In this document: in pieces, positions 7,608-15,926 of the stretch | How positions within the stretch are numbered: position 1 is the stretch's first letter | Layout of the letters: every line of letters starts with the position of its first letter | Assembly (NCBI RefSeq): GCF_011290505.1 | Contig: NZ_JAANPV010000003.1 | Location: 62,001-126,000, forward strand | DNA: 64,000 nucleotides | Direction of reading: 5' to 3' | Source of the DNA: Paenalcaligenes suwonensis | Lineage (GTDB): Bacteria; Pseudomonadota; Gammaproteobacteria; Burkholderiales; Burkholderiaceae_B | Position numbers and translations under genes: made by a program | Notes under the pieces: model-generated | Databases searched by the model: none | Seen by the model: the letters and a program-made list of their open reading frames with translations, nothing else | Told to the model about the DNA's origin: nothing

Positions 7608-9176
7608 TTAACGCAGCAAGGACAGAACAGTTTGTGGAACTTGGTTAGCTTGTGCCAACACAGAAGTACCAGCTTGTTGCAGAATCTGTGCACGTGTCAT
7701 GTTGGACACTTCAACAGCGTAGTCTGCGTCTTCGATACGTGAACGCGCTGCGGACAAGTTGTTCACAGTGTTGTTCAAGTTAGCGATAGTGGACTGGAAG
7801 CGGTTTTGGATCGCACCCAAGTGGCTACGCAGATCGTCAACTTGCTGTACAGCTGCATCAATCGAAGCTAAAGGATCGGCATTACGCTGAATGTTTTCAC
7901 CTTTGCTATCAGTTTTCAGAGTAACTTTTCCATCAGCACCAAGCTCCGCTTCGTAAAATACATCGGCACCATTTGCTGTACCTTTAACGATGTACTGACC
8001 ATCCACTTTATGCAAAGTAGGATTGTCACCAACCAAACTTGCGCTCAGTCCGCCCATGTCAACAGCAACAGCATCTGTACTACCTGTAATGTAGTCATGG
8101 TTTGTTAGAACTGCTGTATGCTCATTTCCTGTTGCTGTTAGATCTACAGGCGTACCGTTACCGTCATAGGTAATCTCACCTGTTGACTCATTAAAATCGT
8201 CAGCCTTGATAGCTTTCGTTTTATCACCATCCAGCACAACATAAAGTTCGCTGTTTGAATCCATGAAATAAGTTTTAACAGCTGCTGCAGCACCACCTTC
8301 AAGATTAACTTCACCAGCAGTTACAGTAACACCACCCCCAACAGCTACCTGTGCATCATCTGCAGCTTCAGTGTAGCCTGCTGCTAACGCTGCTGTTGCG
8401 GTTGTGTTTTCTGTTGTAGAGAACTTAATTGTGCCAGACGCTGCATCATAAGAATCAAAGTCATATGCTTTGCCATCTTTTACCATTACCAAGGTATCAG
8501 GATCGTCATTTTTGACATAAATCTTACCCGCAGTAGCAGTAGCGCTTGAATCAGTGGCAGACAACTGAACTCGAGTAATAGTAGCATCAACACCAGGTTT
8601 TGCTGTTGTTAACGCAGCACCTAAATCAGCAGTGTTCACTGACTTATTTGAAATGTCGTAGTTACCCAGTTTGAGGCTATTAACATCAATACGGCTTAGG
8701 TTAATCTGAATGCGTTCATTGTCATGCGCGCCAACCTGAACAGTCAAAGCAGAAGCGTCATCACCCAGAACTTTTACACCGTTAAACTGAGTTTCTTTAG
8801 AAATACGGTTGATTTCTTCCAAACGCTCATTAATTTCGTTCTGGATGGATTGCAAGTCGGTATCAGAGTTTGAACCTGTAGCAGCCTGTACGCTCAATGT
8901 ACGAATACGCTGCAAGTTTTCGTTGATTTCGTTCAACGAGCCTTCAGTAGTCTGAGCAATAGAGATACCGTCGTTAGCGTTACGAGCAGCTTGTGTCAGG
9001 CCATTGATGTTGGCGGTGAAACGGTTAGCGATGGCTTGACCAGCAGCGTCGTCTTTTGCGCTGTTGATACGCAGACCGGAGGACAAACGCTCAATAGCGG
9101 TGCCCAGGGAGTTTTGGGATTTGGTCAGGTTGTTCTGAGAAACCAGCGCCAAGTAGTTAGTATTAATAACAGACAT
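7608..9176 (-). CDS. fliC: Flagellin, intact
   Basis: A 522-residue filament protein, exported by the flagellar type III system. The N-terminal D0/D1 helices (MSVINTNYLALVSQNN onward, to about residue 150) and the C-terminal 85 residues (from QQVDDLRSHLGAIQNRF to VLSLLR) are the conserved coiled-coil parts; the 300-residue centre is the variable, surface-exposed domain, rich in Ala, Thr and Asp. AGGAG precedes the ATG, and a sigma-28-like promoter lies at 9404-9430. It is the only complete flagellin in the window. The truncated copy at 3110-4114 is in opposite orientation, so recombination in the conserved parts could give it a different variable domain. No other flagellar gene is adjacent. 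Confidence 0.96.
   Translation of the reverse strand: MSVINTNYLALVSQNNLTKSQNSLGTAIERLSSGLRINSAKDDAAGQAIANRFTANINGLTQAARNANDGISIAQTTEGSLNEINENLQRIRTLSVQAATGSNSDTDLQSIQNEINERLEEINRISKETQFNGVKVLGDDASALTVQVGAHDNERIQINLSRIDVNSLKLGNYDISNKSVNTADLGAALTTAKPGVDATITRVQLSATDSSATATAGKIYVKNDDPDTLVMVKDGKAYDFDSYDAASGTIKFSTTENTTATAALAAGYTEAADDAQVAVGGGVTVTAGEVNLEGGAAAAVKTYFMDSNSELYVVLDGDKTKAIKADDFNESTGEITYDGNGTPVDLTATGNEHTAVLTNHDYITGSTDAVAVDMGGLSASLVGDNPTLHKVDGQYIVKGTANGADVFYEAELGADGKVTLKTDSKGENIQRNADPLASIDAAVQQVDDLRSHLGAIQNRFQSTIANLNNTVNNLSAARSRIEDADYAVEVSNMTRAQILQQAGTSVLAQANQVPQTVLSLLR
8920..8939 (-). repeat. Dyad in the intact flagellin matching 3247-3268
   Basis: Seven-base arms (8920-8926 and 8933-8939) around a 6-base centre, in the 35-base block identical to 3248-3282 but on the opposite strand. 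It is the partner site for the proposed inversion. Confidence 0.4.
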
Positions 9177-9357
9177 GAATGACTCCTGTTTGAGGAAAAT
9201 TGCAGCACTTAACTGCTAGTTAATCAGGAAAGCCCTGTTTAGGTAGCGCCTTAACCATCACAGCGTGTTGGATGCTGCGCTATTTCCTGTATTAACTTGT
9301 TTACGACATACTTCACTAAAGCTTTAGGGGCATCAAAAATATTTTTCTGCTCCACCT

Positions 9358-9393
9358 ACGTGCTCAATCTGCTAAATCCCAGCTTGAGCACGT
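9358..9393 (-). promoter_or_regulatory. 10-bp inverted repeat at the start of the flagellin leader
   Basis: ACGTGCTCAA at 9358-9367 is perfectly complementary to 9384-9393, with a 16-base loop. It lies immediately downstream of the putative sigma-28 -10 box, so the flagellin mRNA would begin with this stem-loop. A 5'-terminal stem that protects the message from decay, or a protein operator, are both possible. Confidence 0.5.
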
Positions 9394-9403
9394 TGCTGTT
9401 GTG

Positions 9404-9430
9404 ATAACGGCAGCCGTTTTTTTTTCTTAA
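9404..9430 (-). promoter_or_regulatory. Sigma-28 (FliA)-type flagellin promoter
   Basis: On the minus strand TTAA and, 15 bases later, GCCGTTAT match the sigma-28 pattern TAAA-N15-GCCGATAA at three of four and six of eight positions. The spacer holds nine A. It is placed about 230 bp before the flagellin ATG, leaving a long leader. Confidence 0.6.
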
Positions 9431-9567
9431 GTGCTACTGCAAAATTCCTAACCACTTTAGGATAATTCCTACAAGGGAGAGCCCTACTCTGTTGTGAGCG
9501 CTGATGCCGTCGTGTTCATCGCGCATGCAGGGGGACTGCGGAACAAAGGCCGTTGCAAGCCCTACTC

Positions 9568-10101
9568 TTAAATAATGCCCCAAAAATACAGCAACGCCGG
9601 CATCAGCGCCGTCGTAATCCCCTGTGCTGCAGTCACTATCCCCGTCAGCCTACCAATAGGTAACTGGCACACCAGCAGCAAAAAGAACATAAACCATAGC
9701 ACCGACCACGCTAACCAACTAAACACCATCCAGTAGTCAAAGCCCGTCACCGCAGAAAGAAATGTCAGGATCGCCACCGGTATGCCAATAAACGGCACCA
9801 GCAAACAGAACCAGCCAAAGGCTTTACCATCCGCCCCTGTAAAAGCATTCATCGCTAGCCAAATATAGGTCAGCACAAACAAACCGGAATAAGCTGCAGG
9901 AGCTAGGCTTTCTCCAGTGGTGGTAGAACGCACTATCATCACCGTTAGCAGCACTACCCCCATAAAGCCCGTAAACAAATTCACTACAGCGGCATCTTTA
10001 ACGCCTACATGTTTACTCGCATCGGTGGAGTAACTGTTATAGATGCGTACCCCGTTTACAAACAACGTAATCCCTACAAATACCAAATAGAATTGCAGCA
10101 T
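9568..10101 (-). CDS. AmiS/UreI-family channel (amide or urea transport)
   Basis: A 177-residue protein of about six membrane helices that matches the AmiS/UreI pattern: an N-terminal VFVGITLFVNG helix, a DAAVVNLFTGFMGV second helix, a YIWLAMN segment, an FGWFCLLV helix and the closing WLAWSVLW...P.GRLTG..T..QG..T..MPA..... The family conducts urea or short amides by proton-gated diffusion. The start at 10101 is chosen because AAGGATG lies 8 bases upstream and family members start at this helix; an ATG at 10191 would add 30 hydrophilic residues. No urease or amidase gene is in the window, so the substrate is open. Confidence 0.85.
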   Translation of the reverse strand: MLQFYLVFVGITLFVNGVRIYNSYSTDASKHVGVKDAAVVNLFTGFMGVVLLTVMIVRSTTTGESLAPAAYSGLFVLTYIWLAMNAFTGADGKAFGWFCLLVPFIGIPVAILTFLSAVTGFDYWMVFSWLAWSVLWFMFFLLLVCQLPIGRLTGIVTAAQGITTALMPALLYFWGII

Positions 10102-10278
10102 GGCAGCATCCTTAATGTCATTATTGCTGATGAAAACCATGTCTGAACCTCTGTGAAAAACGGGCGATTCAGACATGTGTGTTCCCGGCATGATGCTACG
10201 AGCAAAGTGACACTTTCGGTATAAGGGATTCCCTTGCTGGCCTATCAGTGTTCACAGATTGACTTTTAAAAACAAAAA

Positions 10279-10302
10279 GGCCCACAACACTGGTTGTGGG
10301 CC
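10279..10302 (-). terminator. Terminator of the mevalonate-catabolic operon
   Basis: A 10-bp GC-rich stem (10279-10288 with 10293-10302) is followed on the minus strand by TTTTTG. It lies about 30 bp after the HMG-CoA lyase stop and separates that operon from the channel gene. Confidence 0.88.
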
Positions 10303-10330
10303 CTTCGTTTGCAGCAAACAAACGATTAAC

Positions 10331-11227
10331 TTATGCGGAGCACGTAGCCTGTACAAAACGGGACTGATTTTGACGCCCCAACACCTGGCTAATGTACTGC
10401 CCTGCTTTCAGCATGGCCTCTTTGTTAACGCCAGTTTGTAGACCCAAACCTTCTAACAAATACACTACGTCTTCCGTTGCCACGTTGCCAGATGCTCCTT
10501 TGGCATAGGGGCAACCACCCAACCCGGCAACAGATGCATCAAAACTACGCAAACCCAAGTCTAAAGATGCGTAGATATTGGCGATCGCCATGCCGTAGGT
10601 ATCGTGATAGTGGCCTGCCAAAGCAGCGACAGGAATCACATCACTACAGTGCTTCAATACGGTACGAATACGCTCTGGTGTGCCGGTACCGATGGTGTCG
10701 CCCAGCGATACTTCGTAGCACCCCATGTCGTACAGCTTTTTAGCCACGTAAGCGACTTTGGCTGGATCGGTAGGACCGTCGTAGGGGCAATCCACAATGG
10801 TAGACACATAACCACGCACTTTGATGCCTAGCTCTTTGGCTTGCGCCGCAATGTCAGAAAAGCGCGCCAAGCTGTCTTCAATGGTGCTGTTAATGTTCTT
10901 TTGCACAAAGCTTTCCGATGCCGCTGTAAAGATAGACACCTCTTTACACTGCACGGCTACCGCTGCCTCAAAACCTTTTTGATTAGGTGTAAGCAAACTG
11001 AAATCTATACCTTCGGGCTTTACCAGCCGTTGGTAGAGCTCGTCGCTTTGTGCCATTTGCGGCACCCATTTAGGCGACACACACGCGCCCACTTCTATAG
11101 CTGGAAAACCGCACTCTACTAGGTGCTCTAGAAAAGCCAGTCGTTGTTCCAAGGTAATGACGGCTTTTTCGTTTTGTAAGCCGTCCCTTGCGCCCACTTC
11201 AGTGAGTCTGACGTATGTATCACTCAT
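10331..11227 (-). CDS. mvaB: Hydroxymethylglutaryl-CoA lyase
   Basis: A 298-residue TIM-barrel enzyme that splits (S)-HMG-CoA into acetyl-CoA and acetoacetate. The N-terminal EVGARDGLQNE (10-20) holds the catalytic Arg14 and Asp15, metal-binding histidines are in GHYHDTYG (His206 and His208), and the Cys239 loop is in LGGCPYAKGASGN. Length is normal. It is the last gene of a four-gene unit, 1 bp after the TctA-like permease. With class II HMG-CoA reductase in the same operon it completes the route from mevalonate to acetyl-CoA and acetoacetate; leucine breakdown is a less likely role, since no leucine-pathway genes are present. Confidence 0.95.
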   Translation of the reverse strand: MSDTYVRLTEVGARDGLQNEKAVITLEQRLAFLEHLVECGFPAIEVGACVSPKWVPQMAQSDELYQRLVKPEGIDFSLLTPNQKGFEAAVAVQCKEVSIFTAASESFVQKNINSTIEDSLARFSDIAAQAKELGIKVRGYVSTIVDCPYDGPTDPAKVAYVAKKLYDMGCYEVSLGDTIGTGTPERIRTVLKHCSDVIPVAALAGHYHDTYGMAIANIYASLDLGLRSFDASVAGLGGCPYAKGASGNVATEDVVYLLEGLGLQTGVNKEAMLKAGQYISQVLGRQNQSRFVQATCSA

Positions 11228-11228
11228 C

Positions 11229-12611
11229 TCAACCTACCAATGCCAATAAAGCTGGAACTGTCAAAATAGCCATGTAGTAACCCATGAACTGGCAGCCCGT
11301 ATTAAAGCCAAAATGGCGTGAGAGCATGCCGCCCACTAGACCCATGGTCAGAATAACCAACAGACCTAGAATACCACCTTCCCACAGGCTAATGACCACA
11401 ATCAGACCAACAAAGGTGGCAATGATAGCTTCGTGGCTAATGCGTTTGGACACGAACAATGCCGCGCGACGCGCATAGTTCATGGCAAAGGGGTAGGCCA
11501 CAATGGCGGCAATCAACACCGACAACATACCGTAGCCTAGGAATTCCCATTGGCTTAATAGGTTGTGCAGGTTAAACGGCTCTACGCCATCGCCACCCAC
11601 GGTATATACCGGTGGCGCATTAAACAATGGTGCTGCAGGGCCTGCCGCAACTGGGCTTAATGGCAAACCAAACGCCACCAGCGGAATTAAGGCTTCGGCA
11701 ATGTAGGTGGATTCGGTCACACCGTTTTTAACCGCCAAGCTGGTGGTCAAACGTTGGTAGATTTGTTTGAAGCGCGATGCCACAAACTCACCTAATGCCA
11801 CAGTCATGGCCACAGGGCTAAACACAAAGGTAGCACTGGAAATAACTGAGGTAATACCTGTCCATTTGATTTGCTGTTTATCCAGCACTTTGAATGGGCT
11901 AGGGAAGTAACCGTCCCAGCTTTTCAGTTCTGGTGCAATAGACAACTGATTTACTTTGTCACGACGCATGTGTTTTTTACCTTGGGGCGAAAACACAGTG
12001 AACAGATCAGCAATCAGTGGACCAATCGCAATACCCAAGAAGTAACTTACCGACAATTTCACATCGAACTTGGCAGTGAAGCTTTGCAGGGCAATGATCA
12101 GACACACAAAAGGAATCAACAGCATGGTGGAGGCCACTTTACCGGGTGAAAACCAGGTAATCAAAATGGCTGCAAAGGCAAAAATCCACGGTGCGAATTT
12201 TGTGATGGTGCCACCAAACGGTGCCAACAACGATGCAAACAACATGGCGCTAGGTACAGCGATGAAGGCAGAGATAATCGCCCCTGAAATCATCTTGCGC
12301 AATGCAATGTGCGGTGCACCCAGTTGACGCATGGCATTGGCATCAGACACCAACGGTGTAGCCAAGGTATCGCCTGGAATCCCTAACAAAGCAGTAGGAA
12401 TGGCGTGCGTCATGTGCTTAGCAATAGCCGCCGACATCCAGAAGGTAAATACGCCTACTGGTGGTGCACCCAACAAAATCACCAATAAGGTTAACGGTGC
12501 TAGTGTTGTGGTTTCATCGGTACCGGAAATCAGACCAATGGCTGAAAACAGCACGGCCCCTGCCAAACCGAAGGCAAAGGCATAGAGAAACTGCTCAATA
12601 AAAACTTCCAT
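11229..12611 (-). CDS. TctA-family (tripartite tricarboxylate-type) permease
   Basis: A 460-residue, multi-span inner-membrane protein. It carries the TctA signature region GIPGDTLATPLVSDANAMRQ (about 77-96) and repeated Gly/Pro-rich helices, including PLSPVAAGPAAPLFNAPP in the second half. TctA proteins form the large subunit of solute-binding-protein dependent carboxylate transporters. Neither a TctC binding protein nor a normal four-span TctB is here; the preceding gene encodes a two-span protein that may serve as the small subunit. The operon suggests mevalonate or 3-hydroxy-3-methylglutarate as substrate, which is inference. It ends 1 bp before the lyase gene starts. Confidence 0.88.
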   Translation of the reverse strand: MEVFIEQFLYAFAFGLAGAVLFSAIGLISGTDETTTLAPLTLLVILLGAPPVGVFTFWMSAAIAKHMTHAIPTALLGIPGDTLATPLVSDANAMRQLGAPHIALRKMISGAIISAFIAVPSAMLFASLLAPFGGTITKFAPWIFAFAAILITWFSPGKVASTMLLIPFVCLIIALQSFTAKFDVKLSVSYFLGIAIGPLIADLFTVFSPQGKKHMRRDKVNQLSIAPELKSWDGYFPSPFKVLDKQQIKWTGITSVISSATFVFSPVAMTVALGEFVASRFKQIYQRLTTSLAVKNGVTESTYIAEALIPLVAFGLPLSPVAAGPAAPLFNAPPVYTVGGDGVEPFNLHNLLSQWEFLGYGMLSVLIAAIVAYPFAMNYARRAALFVSKRISHEAIIATFVGLIVVISLWEGGILGLLVILTMGLVGGMLSRHFGFNTGCQFMGYYMAILTVPALLALVG

Positions 12612-12623
12612 GTAAGCCTCCTA

Positions 12624-13091
12624 TTATTTTTTTTCTTGCTGTTTTTGCAGAAATGCGTCGTAGAGATTCAGCTCTTTCAGCTCTTTTTTGACGGACTCAG
12701 GCACCTGCGTCACATCACCTAGCTCTCTACCCTCTTCTTTCCACTGCGCGACTAAATGGTCAAACCACTCCATGCTCTGTGCATCAGGCTGCAGAATTTC
12801 ACGTTTAGGGCTAAACATCTTGGCGCATACAAAACCAGCCAATAAGCACCCAAACAAACCAAACAACATACTGTAAGCATGGGCTAGCGCGGGTTCAGAC
12901 ACGCGTGGCAGCAAGAACCATCTGCCCAAATAAAACGTGGCGGTGCTCAGCACAATACCGATCAGAATGGCCTTGACTAGCTGGGCATAACTAACGGTGT
13001 CACCCCATACTTCGACCAGATCCCCTGGTACGTCTGTTTCCGTGGATGCAGTCGTTGCGCCTGCACTGTTATTGTTCATGGTCTTCTCCAC
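12624..13091 (-). CDS. Two-span membrane protein paired with the TctA-like permease
   Basis: A 155-residue protein with a polar N-terminus, two hydrophobic helices (about 38-56 and 68-86) and a charged, Lys/Glu-rich cytoplasmic tail. It lies 12 bp before the TctA-like permease, where TctB is usually found, but TctB proteins have four spans, so this is at best a reduced or unrelated small subunit. Start: GTG at 13091 has AAGGAG seven bases upstream; the ATG at residue 5 also has GGAG before it. I do not recognise the family. The context argues for a role in the same transport step. Confidence 0.75.
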   Translation of the reverse strand: MEKTMNNNSAGATTASTETDVPGDLVEVWGDTVSYAQLVKAILIGIVLSTATFYLGRWFLLPRVSEPALAHAYSMLFGLFGCLLAGFVCAKMFSPKREILQPDAQSMEWFDHLVAQWKEEGRELGDVTQVPESVKKELKELNLYDAFLQKQQEKK

Positions 13092-13157
13092 GATGACTCT
13101 CCTTAAAATGGTGAACCAGCCTTGTGGGCCAGTCCACCAGCAAGCACTTATAGGCTA

Positions 13158-14438
13158 TTAGCGCGCGCGCAGTTGCTCTAGCAACTCACGGGCACGGTCA
13201 TTACGTACGTCTTTCTCTGCAACCATTTGCTGCACGATTTCATCTACTTCGTGTGCCTCAGCACCAGCAACTACCGCAATGTTACGGGCATGCAGAGCCA
13301 TGTGACCACGCTGAATACCTTCTGTTGCCAATGCACGCATCGCAGCCATGTTTTGAGCCAAACCAACGGCAGCAATAATTTCGCCCAATTCGTCAGCCGA
13401 TTTCACACCCAACAACTTCAAGGACAACTGTGCCAAGGGGTGAGTTTTGGTCGCACCACCTACCAAACCTACCGCCATAGGCAATTCGATACGGCCTACC
13501 AAGTTACCGTTTTCGTCTTTGCGCCATTGGCTCAAGGAGGTGTAGCGGCCATCTTTCACCGCGTAGGCATGAGCGCCTGCTTCCACAGCACGCCAGTCGT
13601 TACCGGTAGCCACAATCACGGGGTCAATACCGTTCATGATGCCTTTGTTGTGAGTCGCCGCACGGTAAGGGTCAATCGCAGCGAACTCATACGCTTCCAA
13701 CATGCGCTCAATCACTTCCTCACCAGAGAAGGCTTCTTGCTTCAACTGATCTGGGCGCACCGTCATTTCTGCTGTAGCCAGACGCAAGTCTGCTAAGTTG
13801 GACAAGATACGTAGACGTACCTGACCACCGGTGAGTTTTTCTACCAGCGGTGTTACGGTTTCAGCCATGGTGTTAACGGTGTTTGCACCCATCGCATCAC
13901 ACACGTTCACGATCAAGTGCATAACCACCATTGGGCCTACTGCACTGTTCTCAAACACGTGAACTTCAATGTCTTTACAACCACCACCCAGACTGATTAG
14001 GAATTTGTCTTTGGTGTTGGCCAATTCAATAATTTCTGCACGGTTAGCCAACAGCACATCACGTGCTTGCTCTACCGATTTCAACCCAACGATCTGTACC
14101 TGTGCACGCATCAACGGCTCAGTGCTGCTAGTGCGGAAACCACCGTTATCGCGGGCCAGCTTAGCCATGTAAGAAGCAGCTGCCACAATGGAGGGCTCTT
14201 CCACCACCATAGGGATTAGGCAATCACGACCATTAACCGTGAAGTTCGCCGCAATACCCATAGGCAATTCGAACTTGCCTATAACGTTTTCAATCATGCT
14301 GCTTGCCAACTGCATGGGCAATGCACCATCTTCAGCCAACAATTGTTTTTCGGCTTCGGACAAGTCTGCAATTTTGCAGATTTCATCCAGACGTTCCGCA
14401 ACGGACAGGGAACGGAAATTAGGTAGTTTGGAATTCAT
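13158..14438 (-). CDS. mvaA: Class II hydroxymethylglutaryl-CoA reductase (catabolic type)
   Basis: A 426-residue soluble enzyme, the length of the Pseudomonas mevalonii enzyme, with no membrane domain. In this class the enzyme oxidises mevalonate to HMG-CoA with NAD. Catalytic positions are visible: Glu80/Glu81 in [10 protein letters not shown], Lys265 in HNKGIMNG, Asp281 in GNDWRA, and His residues in the GHMALHARN segment at 378-386. Start: ATG at 14438 with GGAG upstream; an earlier in-frame start lacks a ribosome site. It is the first gene of the operon and divergent from a MocR-type regulator. Anabolic use (isoprenoid synthesis) is unlikely, as no other mevalonate-pathway enzyme is present. 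Confidence 0.95.
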   Translation of the reverse strand: MNSKLPNFRSLSVAERLDEICKIADLSEAEKQLLAEDGALPMQLASSMIENVIGKFELPMGIAANFTVNGRDCLIPMVVEEPSIVAAASYMAKLARDNGGFRTSSTEPLMRAQVQIVGLKSVEQARDVLLANRAEIIELANTKDKFLISLGGGCKDIEVHVFENSAVGPMVVMHLIVNVCDAMGANTVNTMAETVTPLVEKLTGGQVRLRILSNLADLRLATAEMTVRPDQLKQEAFSGEEVIERMLEAYEFAAIDPYRAATHNKGIMNGIDPVIVATGNDWRAVEAGAHAYAVKDGRYTSLSQWRKDENGNLVGRIELPMAVGLVGGATKTHPLAQLSLKLLGVKSADELGEIIAAVGLAQNMAAMRALATEGIQRGHMALHARNIAVVAGAEAHEVDEIVQQMVAEKDVRNDRARELLEQLRAR

Positions 14439-14507
14439 AAGCGGCTCCGATCTTCTTGTTACTATCAACAGCCAGTAATGTAAGATGCAGGATATTCGCG
14501 AACAAGG

Positions 14508-14532
14508 TACAGTTTTTACAGACAGATTACAG
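14508..14532 (+). promoter_or_regulatory. Three TACAG direct repeats, candidate MocR operator
   Basis: TACAG occurs at 14508-14512, 14517-14521 and 14528-14532, 9 and 11 bases apart, so roughly on one face of the helix. They lie in the 108-bp divergent space between mvaA and the regulator. Direct repeats are the usual target type of MocR proteins. This is a proposal from sequence only. Confidence 0.4.
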
Positions 14533-14546
14533 ATCAGGGTTAGCCC

Positions 14547-15926
14547 ATGGCGACGCAACACAAGCAGTTATACGAGAAAATTCATCAGACCCTGGCCTAC
14601 CAAATTAAGTCTGGACTGTATAAGGACAACGAGAAACTTCCCTCTATTCGGTTGCTGGCCGAACAGTACTCGGTTTCTAAGAACACCATCATCACCGTAT
14701 TGGAAAAACTGGTAGATGACGGGCTCATTCATTCGCGTTCTAGGTCTGGTTTTTACATCACCGAACAACACTCGGCCAGTACCGCACACCTTGCTACGAT
14801 TGATATTGATGACATCGATGAGCTGTGGCTAATGCGGCGGCAATTAGAAAGTTTTGGTGATGTTTTGCACGTGGGAGATGGCTACCCTAGTAAAGAGTGG
14901 TTTAGGGATTTACCCCTAAACCGACTGTTGCAAAGCGCACTACAAGAAGAGAACGAAAAGCTGCTGCGTTATGGCAATAAGTATGGTTTTTTGCCCTTGC
15001 GCGAAAAACTGGCTAAAACGCTGGGCACACTAAAGATGAGCCTTACCCCCGATAATATTTTGCTGAATAACGGGGTAAACGATGCCATTGATTTAATCAT
15101 TCGCTTCTTTGTACGCAGCAACACGCCGGTGCTGGTGGACTCACCTGTCTACTACCCACTGCTAAAAAAACTGCAACTGGCAAACTGCAAAATCATTGAT
15201 ATACCCCGACAGCCAGACGGCCCAGACTGTCAGGTATTGGAAGAACGCTTAAAGCAACACCCCAAAGCCATGTTCTTCACCCAAAGCATCGCTCACAACC
15301 CGACGGGTACACATATTAGCGACGACAAACTGCAGCGCATTAATAGCCTTTGCGCACAGTACAACTGCCTACTAATAGAGAACGATATATTTTCTGCCTA
15401 TACGCAAAGTAAGCGCCGATTATGCTCTGGTAGTGACTTCAGCCACCACCTGTATGTGGGCGGTTTTTCTAAAATTATTAGCCCCTCTATTCGCGTAGGT
15501 TTTATTGTCGGCAATCAAGAGCTCATTAATAGGCTAGCTGACTTCAAAGCGATTATTCATATCAATAGCTCCGAATACTCAGAACGCTTTATTCACCGTA
15601 TCTTGGCCAGCAAGTCCTACCCCATGCACTTGCGTCACTTCACCAAACAGCTCAGTACCGTCTGCCAAACAAGCCGTGATCACATACAGGCATTAGGGGG
15701 AGAGATTTTTCATTACTCAGACAATAGCTTGTATTTCTGGGTGCGCTTTCCCGGTTTGCGGTTTGACAAGAAGACCATACGTAAGGGGATGGAGAAAAAA
15801 ATCATCTTCGCCCCCGGCTATTTCTTTAGTCAGAACGGTACTCAATTTAGGGACTGGACACGCATTAATAACCATATTGCGGCCCATCCTCAGTTTCTGC
15901 AGGCCATGCGCAGTTTACTGACCTAA
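14547..15926 (+). CDS. MocR-type GntR regulator with aminotransferase-like domain
   Basis: A 459-residue protein with an N-terminal winged helix of the GntR type (about 8-75; [18 protein letters not shown] is the recognition area) and a C-terminal fold-type I aminotransferase domain. The PLP-binding lysine is in [14 protein letters not shown], and NPTG is present in AHNPTGTHI. It is divergent from mvaA and is the likely controller of the mevalonate operon; the ligand may be a pathway intermediate or an amino compound held by PLP. The start at 14547 has a weak ribosome site. Its 3' end overlaps the convergent DUF445 gene by 4 bp. Confidence 0.9.
   Translation: MATQHKQLYEKIHQTLAYQIKSGLYKDNEKLPSIRLLAEQYSVSKNTIITVLEKLVDDGLIHSRSRSGFYITEQHSASTAHLATIDIDDIDELWLMRRQLESFGDVLHVGDGYPSKEWFRDLPLNRLLQSALQEENEKLLRYGNKYGFLPLREKLAKTLGTLKMSLTPDNILLNNGVNDAIDLIIRFFVRSNTPVLVDSPVYYPLLKKLQLANCKIIDIPRQPDGPDCQVLEERLKQHPKAMFFTQSIAHNPTGTHISDDKLQRINSLCAQYNCLLIENDIFSAYTQSKRRLCSGSDFSHHLYVGGFSKIISPSIRVGFIVGNQELINRLADFKAIIHINSSEYSERFIHRILASKSYPMHLRHFTKQLSTVCQTSRDHIQALGGEIFHYSDNSLYFWVRFPGLRFDKKTIRKGMEKKIIFAPGYFFSQNGTQFRDWTRINNHIAAHPQFLQAMRSLLT

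Noticed and set aside
7367-7693. Minus-strand ORF of 108 codons spanning the recombinase end and flagellin end
   Set aside because: It runs through the flagellin terminator and is out of frame with the flagellin; coding character is poor.
9481-9568. Direct repeat GCCCTACTCT at 9481-9490 and 9559-9568
   Set aside because: Only ten bases and two copies; no associated element, so it may be chance.
13227-13796. 189-codon ORF antisense to the HMG-CoA reductase
   Set aside because: The reductase is well supported on the other strand; the antisense product is His/Cys/Gln-rich in a way typical of shadow frames.
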